Assembly (NCBI GenBank): GCA_016870425.1
Contig: VGBQ01000169.1
Coordinates: 1 to 5,398 of the forward strand
DNA from: Actinomycetota bacterium
GTDB taxonomy: Bacteria; Actinomycetota; Actinomycetes; S36-B12
Reading direction: 5' to 3'
DNA: 5,398 nucleotides
The first letter of the stretch is position 1. Each line of letters opens with the position of its first letter. Positions 1 to 5,027 of the stretch are shown here, one piece after another. Position numbers and translations under genes: made by a program. The notes beneath the pieces are model-generated. The model had not been told where the DNA came from. It saw nothing but the letters and a program-made list of their open reading frames with translations, and did no database searches.

Positions 1-257
1 CGACCCCGGTCGATCCAGACCTCGTCGGGGCCGTTGACCAGGACGTCGGTCACGCATGGATCGAGGAGGAGCGACTGGAGCGGGCCCAGGCCACCGAGTT
101 CGTCGCGCAGTGAGCCCACGAGTTCGAGGAGGGATTCATCGCCCAGCACCACCCCCTCGTCGCGAAGGGCTGCCGCAACGCGGGATGAGTCCGGCACGCG
201 CGTGAGCCCGTCATCGACAAGCCTGCGCCTGACCCGCTCGACCAGCGGGGCTGTCAT
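1..257 (-). CDS. TadA/CpaF-family secretion/pilus ATPase, N-terminal part (runs off left edge)
   Basis: Seen: the minus-strand frame opens with ATG at 257-255 and stays open to base 1, giving 85 codons. The protein begins MTAPLVERVRRRLVDDG and reaches a diagnostic stretch LGPLQSLLLDPCVTDVLVNG followed by PDEVWIDRG, the conserved N-terminal signature of CpaF/TadA ATPases ('LGPLe-LL-DP-vTDVlVNGpdeVwvdrG'). Known: these hexameric cytoplasmic ATPases drive assembly of Tad/Flp-type pili or related type II/IV secretion machines. The Walker A, Walker B and His boxes would lie beyond the left edge, so activity cannot be judged here. Neighbours: its ATG overlaps the stop of the ssd-like gene by four bases (ATGA at 257-254), and no Shine-Dalgarno sequence precedes it, so translational coupling is likely. 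The truncation comes from the window edge, not mutation. Family assignment is firm; whether it builds a pilus in this organism is inferred. Confidence 0.9.
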   Translation of the reverse strand, partial: MTAPLVERVRRRLVDDGLTRVPDSSRVAAALRDEGVVLGDESLLELVGSLRDELGGLGPLQSLLLDPCVTDVLVNGPDEVWIDRG

Positions 258-1291
258 GCCAGGACCCCGGGGATCGCGGCAGCCAGCAGAGCCCGCGCGG
301 CACGACGGGCCGTCGATCGAGGCGTGAGGAAGGCATGGTCCCCCTGGGCGAGGGTGCGGTCATGTCGAAAGGAGGGCAGCACGGGGACGTGCCACTGGGA
401 CGCCTCGGCCATGCACCAGGTGCCCGCATCGCGAGGTCCCGTGCGAGCGACGACGGCTACCCGAGTGCACACCTCTTGGATGCCGTCGATGACAGCGGGC
501 ACGCGGGCGACGGTGGCCGGGTGCGGGCCGATGACGATGAGCACGATGTCGCTGCGAGCCCAGGCGATACGCGTGGCGTCACCGTCGCCACGCGGAGTGT
601 CGACGATCGTGCACGGGAATCCGCGCGATCCCGCCTCGAGCACTGAGGCCAGGGGCTCGTCGGGGATGGCGAAGCGCGACTCCGGAGTGCCGGTGAGCAC
701 ATGCGCGCCGTGCACGCTCGGAAGGGCATTGCGCAACGACGCGGGTGGGATCCGACCACGTGTGGCGGCAAGGTCCGGCCAGCGAACCCCACCGTCGACC
801 GGGATGGCTGGGCCGTAGGGGTCAAGATCGACGAGCAGGCCGCGCGACTCACGAGCGAGAAGGGCCGCCAGGGTGGTGGCACCGGCGCCGCCTACGCCAG
901 CCACGCAGGAGATCACGGGCCCTCCGCTCATCGCGGCATCGCCGCACTCGGCGAGTCGGTCCACGATCCAGCGCCCAGCGTCAGGGAGCTCGACGACATG
1001 CTCGGCTCCCAGGGCCACGGCCCCCTGCCACGTCGCAGCGGATGCGCGGTCGTCCGGAAGACCCGTGCCCCGACGAACGACGATCACCCCATCGCGACGT
1101 GGCAGTGCGCGACCCGTGGCCACGGCGAGCGCCTCGTCGCCGACGAAGACGAGCGGGGCACTCGACCATGAGGAGGCGGCGGGATCCTCGCGCACGGTGA
1201 ATTCCACTCCGGCTGCCGCGGCCAGGCGCAGGACCTCGTCGAGCAGGAGAGGGTCTCGGGTGATGAGCAGGGGGCGGGTCGCGTCGGTCAT
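254..1291 (-). CDS. ssd: Ssd / CpaE-like septum-site-determining family protein (MinD/ParA-related, tad locus)
   Basis: Predicted 345 aa. A receiver-like N-terminal region (MTDATRPLLITRDPLLLDEV) precedes a ParA/MinD-like domain. Residues about 132-140 (GVGGAGATT) sit at the deviant Walker A position, but alanine replaces the usual P-loop lysine and the signature lysine is also missing. DLDPYG follows at about 155-160, and VDTPRGD at about 230 corresponds to the Walker A-prime/B region. Known: this matches the actinobacterial CpaE-like family in the helicase/secretion (Tad) neighbourhood. Its M. tuberculosis member Rv3660c was named Ssd for effects on septation, and CpaE proteins help localise pilus machinery. 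Start: the frame is open back to a GTG at 1399, but the ATG at 1291 fits the family N-terminus and leaves the divergent promoter region free; GTG at 1315 is an alternative. No good Shine-Dalgarno is visible. It is the first gene of the leftward operon, overlapping tadA by ATGA. Function in septation versus pilus placement is unresolved. Confidence 0.87.
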   Translation of the reverse strand: MTDATRPLLITRDPLLLDEVLRLAAAAGVEFTVREDPAASSWSSAPLVFVGDEALAVATGRALPRRDGVIVVRRGTGLPDDRASAATWQGAVALGAEHVVELPDAGRWIVDRLAECGDAAMSGGPVISCVAGVGGAGATTLAALLARESRGLLVDLDPYGPAIPVDGGVRWPDLAATRGRIPPASLRNALPSVHGAHVLTGTPESRFAIPDEPLASVLEAGSRGFPCTIVDTPRGDGDATRIAWARSDIVLIVIGPHPATVARVPAVIDGIQEVCTRVAVVARTGPRDAGTWCMAEASQWHVPVLPSFRHDRTLAQGDHAFLTPRSTARRAARALLAAAIPGVLA

Positions 1292-1301
1292 GCCGGGAGG
1301 C

Positions 1302-1314
1302 TGTCGGCCCGACA
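1302..1314. repeat. 13-bp inverted repeat TGTCGG-C-CCGACA near the ssd start
   Basis: A perfect 6-bp inverted repeat around a single central base, 11 to 23 bases upstream of the proposed ssd ATG at 1291. It could be an operator half-site pair or, in RNA, a small 5-bp stem with a 3-nt loop in the ssd leader. Perfect 6-bp arms occur often by chance in GC-rich DNA, so functional status is uncertain. Confidence 0.3.
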
Positions 1315-1317
1315 CCG

Positions 1318-1327
1318 GGCACGTGCC
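1318..1327. repeat. 10-bp perfect palindrome GGCACGTGCC (CACGTG core)
   Basis: A perfect even palindrome three bases from the neighbouring 13-bp inverted repeat, placed 27 to 36 bases upstream of the proposed ssd ATG. Adjacent palindromes of this kind can be operator sites for dimeric regulators. I recognise no specific regulator, and chance is a real alternative. Confidence 0.3.
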
Positions 1328-1389
1328 TATCGCGGAGGCGACTGGGGATAACGAGGGCGTGAGAGCCCTGTGGATGACGAAAACCGGGG

Positions 1390-1402
1390 TAGCGTGCACC
1401 TG
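1390..1402 (+). promoter_or_regulatory. Candidate -10 (TAGCGT) for a leaderless HAD-gene transcript
   Basis: TAGCGT at 1390-1395 fits the actinobacterial TANNNT -10 consensus. Six bases separate it from the GTG at 1402, which would put the transcription start on the first base of the start codon. There is no Shine-Dalgarno sequence before the GTG, which agrees with leaderless translation. No TTGAC-like -35 is visible at the expected spacing, which is common for such promoters but weakens the call. Confidence 0.5.
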
Positions 1403-2193
1403 TGTCGCGTGCGGCAGCGTTCTTTGACCTGGACAAGACGATCCTGGCGACGTCCAGTGCCCTGGCCTTCGCTCGTCCCTTCTATCGGGGCGGCCTGATC
1501 GGCCGCAGCGACGTGGTGCGGAGCGCCTACGCGCAATTCATCTTCCTTGCCTCGGGGGCCGATCACGACCAGATGGAGACGATGCGGCGATACATGTCCG
1601 ACCTGGTCACCGGGTGGGACGTCGCGAAGGTGCGCGAGATCGTGGCCGAGACAATCGACACCATCATCGACCCGGCGATTTACGACGAAGCGGTGGCACT
1701 CATGGAGGAGCACCGCGCTGCGGGCCGTGACATCGTCATCATCTCGTCATCCGGCACCGAGGTGGTGGAGCCCATCGGAGAGCGCCTCGGGGTGGACGTC
1801 GCGATCGGCACGCAACTTGTCGTCGAGGACGGTCGCTACACCGGGGAGATCCTCTTCTACGCGTTCGGTGAGGGCAAGGCGCAGGCCATGCGCGATCTCG
1901 CCGACGAACGCGGCTATGACCTCGCGCGGTCCTACGCCTACACCGACTCGATCACCGACCTGCCCATGCTCGATGTCGTCGGTCACCCCACCGCTGTCAA
2001 TCCGGATGCCGAACTCCGCCGGGTCGCCACCGAGCGCGGGTGGCCGGTCGTCGACTTCGCGCGGCCTGTCTCGATGCGCCACCGCTTGGCCCTGGAGAAG
2101 CGTCAGGCTGTGGCTGCCGGTGCTGCTGCAGCAGCGGTCAGTGCGGCTGCGCTGGGGATCGCGTGGTACGCGCGACACCGGCGGCTGACCTGA
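1402..2193 (+). CDS. HAD-IB family phosphatase with C-terminal membrane-anchor segment
   Basis: Predicted 263 aa, starting at a GTG. All HAD motifs are present: motif I FFDLDKT with nucleophile Asp9 and acid/base Asp11, motif II IISSS around Ser115, motif III Lys159 in GEGKA, and motif IV TDSITD with Asp182 and Asp186. This is the SerB-like HAD-IB group (TIGR01490-type), whose members dephosphorylate small phosphomonoesters using Mg2+ and an aspartyl-phosphate intermediate; the substrate here is unknown. Related HAD-IB domains are fused to PlsC-type acyltransferases in actinobacteria, so a lysophospholipid-linked substrate is possible but inferred. Residues about 236-257 are alanine-rich and hydrophobic, followed by ARHRR, which suggests a tail anchor with the catalytic domain in the cytoplasm. 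Neighbours: divergent from the ssd-like gene as in M. tuberculosis Rv3661/Rv3660c, and its TGA shares one base with the next gene's ATG. Catalytic residues are intact, so activity is expected. The family is certain; the physiological role is not. Confidence 0.92.
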   Translation: MSRAAAFFDLDKTILATSSALAFARPFYRGGLIGRSDVVRSAYAQFIFLASGADHDQMETMRRYMSDLVTGWDVAKVREIVAETIDTIIDPAIYDEAVALMEEHRAAGRDIVIISSSGTEVVEPIGERLGVDVAIGTQLVVEDGRYTGEILFYAFGEGKAQAMRDLADERGYDLARSYAYTDSITDLPMLDVVGHPTAVNPDAELRRVATERGWPVVDFARPVSMRHRLALEKRQAVAAGAAAAAVSAAALGIAWYARHRRLT

Positions 2194-3176
2194 TGGCCAA
2201 GGCCACGCGCGGTCAGCGCCTCCTGCTCATCGCGCTGCTCACCATCGCCCTCATGGCACCCCCTGTGCTCCTGGGCATCAGCGGCCAGTTCGGCCTCGCG
2301 TCGGCGTTCGCCTACGGCGGAGTGATCGCGGTGAGCGCCGTCTTCTACGACGCACGCCTGGCAGTCGCCCTCTCGCTGCTCTCCGGGGTCAGCGGTGCCG
2401 TCGCCGCCCTTCTCAACCCACATCCCGTGGCCGGCGCGGTCTTCTTCGGTCTCTTCACGGGCGCCTGCGCTCTCGCCGCAAAGCGGGGACTGCACAGCCC
2501 GGTGCTCATGGTCCCGATCTTCATCAGCTTCATCCTCGCTGCCCCTCCACAGGTGCAGGGCGTGTCACCGACGCCCGCCGCCTTCATCACCGGGGCGGTG
2601 CTCGCCCTCGGTGGCCTGTGGGGGACGGCGAGCGCACGGCTGCTGCTCGGCAAGCCCCGCACGCAGATCGAGCGCCAGGCGCTCAGCACCCGCGCCACCG
2701 TGGCCTACGCAATCCTCATGGGCCTCCTCCTCGGCGTCGCCACATGGGCGGTGCTCACCTACGCGAAGTTCCACCAGGGAGCGTGGCTTCTCCTCACGCT
2801 CATCGTCGTCCTCCAACCCAGCCCCCACGACACCTTCGTCAAGTCCCTCCAGCGACTAGGCGGCACGCTGCTCGGGGGCCTCATCGCACTCGCGCTGATC
2901 CTGGCGAACGTCCACGCGACGCTGGCCCTGGTCATCGGTGGGGCGCTGCTCTTCGGTGCGCTCGCCGTGCGCTACGTCGAGAAACGTCCCTACTGGGAAT
3001 ACATCACTGTGCTCACGCCCGCCGTGATCCTGCTCAACGCGCCGGGCCTCGACGCCATGCGTGTGGCCGAGGACCGGGTCGTCTTCACCGTGATTGCCAC
3101 AGTCATCGGCCTGGTCATCGCGCTCGCCATCAAGGGTGTTCTGGTCTGGAAGGCGCCCGCGCACGAATCGACCTAA
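2193..3176 (+). CDS. FUSC-like multi-pass integral membrane protein (putative aromatic acid/efflux-type exporter)
   Basis: Predicted 327 aa, overwhelmingly hydrophobic, with roughly ten to twelve membrane-spanning segments. By eye they cluster in an N-terminal half (about 9-149) and a C-terminal half (about 170-322), joined by a basic loop LLGKPRTQIERQ near 151-162. The C-terminal half carries the FUSC-type pattern: a hydrophobic helix ending in LQPSPHDTFVKSLQRLGGTL (residues about 207-226), in which arginine and the GGTLLGG run are typical, then paired helices and VEKRPYWEY. Known: FUSC/ArAE-family proteins include aromatic acid exporters such as AaeB and many uncharacterised relatives. Most are longer and carry soluble domains, so this is a compact version. 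Start: the frame is open upstream to GTG 2040, but ATG 2193 overlaps the HAD stop (TGATG) and gives a normal basic N-terminus, MAKATRGQR, before helix 1. Substrate is unknown; coupling to the phosphatase suggests co-expression, not a proven shared pathway. Confidence 0.82.
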   Translation: MAKATRGQRLLLIALLTIALMAPPVLLGISGQFGLASAFAYGGVIAVSAVFYDARLAVALSLLSGVSGAVAALLNPHPVAGAVFFGLFTGACALAAKRGLHSPVLMVPIFISFILAAPPQVQGVSPTPAAFITGAVLALGGLWGTASARLLLGKPRTQIERQALSTRATVAYAILMGLLLGVATWAVLTYAKFHQGAWLLLTLIVVLQPSPHDTFVKSLQRLGGTLLGGLIALALILANVHATLALVIGGALLFGALAVRYVEKRPYWEYITVLTPAVILLNAPGLDAMRVAEDRVVFTVIATVIGLVIALAIKGVLVWKAPAHEST

Positions 3177-3186
3177 CCTGCCCCCA
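3174..3186 (+). promoter_or_regulatory. Candidate -10 (TAACCT) built on the FUSC stop codon, leaderless start of next gene
   Basis: TAACCT at 3174-3179 fits TANNNT and begins with the TAA stop codon of the upstream gene. Exactly six bases (GCCCCC) lie between it and the ATG at 3186, the same spacing as at the HAD gene. The region just before the ATG is C-rich and has no Shine-Dalgarno sequence, so leaderless initiation from an internal promoter is a reasonable explanation. No clear -35 is visible. Confidence 0.45.
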
Positions 3187-4124
3187 TGGAGCATGTCGGG
3201 CCCTCAGAGGTGCTCGATCACGGATCCAATCCGTCGTCGCGGGGACGCACGGTGGGAGTGGTCGTCACAACGGTCGTCGCCGCGGGGCTCGCGCTGGCCG
3301 CCATCGGGGCCGGCATGACGTGGTGGGCGGCGCGCCCGCCAGTGTCGACTGAGCTCGCGATCACCGGCCTCTCGGTCATCGGCACCGACCCCGTCACCGT
3401 CGTCGCCGAGCCACCCGTGGGAGCCCTGGCCACTCCCGCCGGCGCCGCGCTGCCCGGCGTGACCCTCCGACTCGCCGTCGGCGGTGACCCCGCCCGATCA
3501 ACGGAGCTCATCGCCTCTCCGACCGACGCGATCGTCTACGTCAAGGAGCGGCCCGTCGTGAATCTGGCCCCCGGCGCCTTCACCGAGGTCGACCTCACCG
3601 TGGCACCCGTGGACTGCGCGCTCGCCCGAGAAGGCACGGACCTGAACGAAGCGGGATACCGCTGGCGACGCGCCTTCGGGGTCGAGTTGCTCACCACCGC
3701 CGAGGGGGTCGTCGTGCCGCTCTCCGAGCAGGCGCGCGCATCCTTCGGCGAGGCCCTCGTGCGCGCATGCGCCGACGCGGGCGAGGCACCCGAGCTCACC
3801 GTCGTCGCCGCGCGGCGCGGCGGTGAACCGCCCCTCGAGACGATCAGCCTCATCGTCGATGTCGCAGCGATGGCGGATCGGCTGGTCATCACCCCGCTGG
3901 ATGGGCCCGGTTTGCGCGGGCTCGGGGCCGCCGACCGGCGCTCCGGCCAGGGCATCCCACTCCTGTGGCTCGTCTCGCCACGCGCGGAGCACAACGACGA
4001 CGTGCCCACGGCCTACACCCAGGTCTTCGTCGTAAGGGGCGGGACGGCGTACCCCTGGATCCTCGGGACACCGATCACGGAAGACCTGCCCACCATGACA
4101 CCGCTGACCACGTCCATCCGGTGA
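3186..4124 (+). CDS. Single-pass membrane-anchored protein of unknown function (tandem paralog 1)
   Basis: Predicted 312 aa; I do not recognise the family. A short tail with Arg19 and Arg21 precedes one transmembrane helix at about 22-44, ending in GAGMTWW. The remaining 265 residues should lie outside the membrane (type II, N-in topology by the positive-inside rule). This domain looks beta-rich, with many Val/Thr/Leu strands and little sign of long helices. It contains GDPxRxxEL at 100-108, exactly two cysteines at 144 and 195, and a C-terminal GGTAYPW at 285-291. No catalytic or ligand-binding motif is evident. All these features recur in the next gene, so the two are paralogs. Neighbours: it starts nine bases after the FUSC stop and is followed nine bases later by its paralog. 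The ATG at 3186 is supported by the TAACCT element and by the basic residues before the helix. It could be an envelope or secretion accessory protein, but nothing here proves that. Confidence 0.82.
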   Translation: MEHVGPSEVLDHGSNPSSRGRTVGVVVTTVVAAGLALAAIGAGMTWWAARPPVSTELAITGLSVIGTDPVTVVAEPPVGALATPAGAALPGVTLRLAVGGDPARSTELIASPTDAIVYVKERPVVNLAPGAFTEVDLTVAPVDCALAREGTDLNEAGYRWRRAFGVELLTTAEGVVVPLSEQARASFGEALVRACADAGEAPELTVVAARRGGEPPLETISLIVDVAAMADRLVITPLDGPGLRGLGAADRRSGQGIPLLWLVSPRAEHNDDVPTAYTQVFVVRGGTAYPWILGTPITEDLPTMTPLTTSIR

Positions 4125-4130
4125 GGTGAT
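4123..4130 (+). promoter_or_regulatory. Strong Shine-Dalgarno GAGGTGAT deciding the GTG start at 4134
   Basis: GAGGTGAT matches eight consecutive bases of the ideal anti-16S complement. Its GAGG core ends seven bases before the GTG at 4134, a normal spacing. It overlaps the TGA stop of the upstream paralog (4122-4124), so ribosomes terminating there could reinitiate directly. This supports the GTG over the out-of-frame ATG at 4129. Confidence 0.75.
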
Positions 4131-4133
4131 GGC

Positions 4134-5027
4134 GTGGACGTGCTCGAAGTCGGTGACGGGCCAGGCGCGCAGCGCACGATCCCGCGCGCGACCACCATCG
4201 TGGCGGGCATTGCGCTCGGGGCTCTGGTCGTCATCGTGACCGCCGGCGCCATGCAGTGGTGGCGTGTGCAAGCCGATCGCTCCCAACGTCTGGAGATCGC
4301 CTCCGTCGAGGCCATCGGCCCCTTTGCCATTAGCGGTGGCGATCTGCCCGAGACATGGCCAGCGGGGATTGTCAGCGGCGCAATGCGGCTGCGCATGCAG
4401 GTGAACGGCGACCCGCAGCGAGCCGTGGAGTTGACGCCATCGGGGCATGGTGCGGCCTACGTCGCGAGCGGAGTTGGGAGCACAGTGATCCCCGCCGGAG
4501 ACAGCGCGGCGATCGATGCGCTCGTCACGCCGTCAGATTGCCGGGCGGTCGAGCGCCCGATGTCACCCCTCGTCGACGCCTCGGGCACGCCTGTCCCCGT
4601 GACCGAGGAGGCAGCCAGCGTCCTGCGCGACACCGTCGCAGCGCTGTGCGCCCCGGGAGGCACGGCACCTCTGCTCACCCCCGAGGCCGCGCGACTAGAC
4701 GTCTTCTTCCGCGATCGCACATTGGTGGTCACCGCGCTCGTCTCCACGCAATCCGATCGCGTCGTCATGCAACCGCGCGACTTCCCGGGCTTCGTCGGGT
4801 TGGAGGAGCAGCAGGCACCCGTGCGCAATGGCATCGCTACCGTGCGGCTGCGCTGGCTGATCTCTCCCGCGGAAGGAGCTCGTCTGCTGGCACCCGCCGT
4901 GAGTGTCCGGGCCTTCACGATCGTCGGGGGGCGCGCATATCCCTGGGTGGTGAGCCTGCCGCTGCCCGCGCCCGCGCGCAATGACGGCGTAGATCTCGCC
5001 GAAGTGGCGCCGCGGCCCACGGGCTAG
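4134..5027 (+). CDS. Single-pass membrane-anchored protein of unknown function (tandem paralog 2)
   Basis: Predicted 297 aa, starting at GTG behind a strong Shine-Dalgarno; no other in-frame start exists after the upstream stop. Arg14 and Arg18 precede one transmembrane helix at about 21-41 that ends AGAMQWW, closely matching the AGMTWW of the preceding protein. The extracytoplasmic part repeats the paralog's landmarks in the same order: GDPQRAVEL at 92-100, Cys136 in TPSDC, Cys172 in AALCAP, RWLISP at 240-245 against LWLVSP, and GGRAYPW at 265-271. The inter-cysteine region is 15 residues shorter than in paralog 1. Overall identity is modest by eye, so duplication is old and the two have diverged, perhaps into different subunits of one complex. 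A conserved cysteine pair outside the membrane suggests a disulfide, which is an inference. Downstream, its TAG shares the CTAG tetranucleotide with the stop of the convergent Fic-like gene. No known family is recognised. Confidence 0.83.
   Translation: MDVLEVGDGPGAQRTIPRATTIVAGIALGALVVIVTAGAMQWWRVQADRSQRLEIASVEAIGPFAISGGDLPETWPAGIVSGAMRLRMQVNGDPQRAVELTPSGHGAAYVASGVGSTVIPAGDSAAIDALVTPSDCRAVERPMSPLVDASGTPVPVTEEAASVLRDTVAALCAPGGTAPLLTPEAARLDVFFRDRTLVVTALVSTQSDRVVMQPRDFPGFVGLEEQQAPVRNGIATVRLRWLISPAEGARLLAPAVSVRAFTIVGGRAYPWVVSLPLPAPARNDGVDLAEVAPRPTG

Larger units (their letters stand above)
1292..1401. promoter_or_regulatory. Divergent intergenic control region between the ssd-like and HAD genes
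   Basis: This 110-bp gap is the longest non-coding stretch in the window and must hold the promoter(s) of both divergent units. It contains a TANNNT element toward the HAD gene (1390-1395), two short perfect palindromes close to the ssd start (1302-1314 and 1318-1327), and two 9-mers resembling DnaA boxes (1343-1351 and 1369-1377). I could not find a convincing -10/-35 pair in the ssd direction. If the ssd gene actually starts at the GTG at 1399 this gap disappears, but the residues that would be added do not resemble the family. Confidence 0.6.

Noticed and set aside
1292..1399. Extension of the ssd-like protein to the GTG at 1399
   Set aside because: The 36 extra residues do not resemble the family N-terminus and would cover the whole divergent promoter region, including the HAD -10 candidate; ATG 1291 fits better.
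2122..2135. A perfect 14-bp palindrome GCTGCTGCAGCAGC
   Set aside because: It falls in codons for the alanine-rich hydrophobic segment of the HAD protein and is explained by GCT/GCA alanine codons; there is no regulatory context.
2040..2192. Extension of the FUSC-like protein upstream to the GTG at 2040
   Set aside because: The added 51 residues are Cys/Arg/Gly-rich and lie inside the well-supported HAD gene in another frame; ATG 2193 gives a normal membrane-protein start.
2618..3352. A 244-codon plus-strand frame spanning the FUSC gene and the start of paralog 1
   Set aside because: The product is dominated by Arg, His, Pro and Gly with no fold signature, and it overlaps a clear membrane protein in another frame; it is a composition shadow.
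4129..4131. ATG at 4129 as the start of paralog 2
   Set aside because: It is out of frame with the conserved protein; GTG at 4134 is in frame and properly spaced from the Shine-Dalgarno.
3498..4448. A 316-codon open frame on the minus strand across both tandem paralogs
   Set aside because: It is fully antisense to two genes that support each other by homology, its product is low-complexity and matches nothing I recognise, and long antisense frames are expected in GC-rich DNA.
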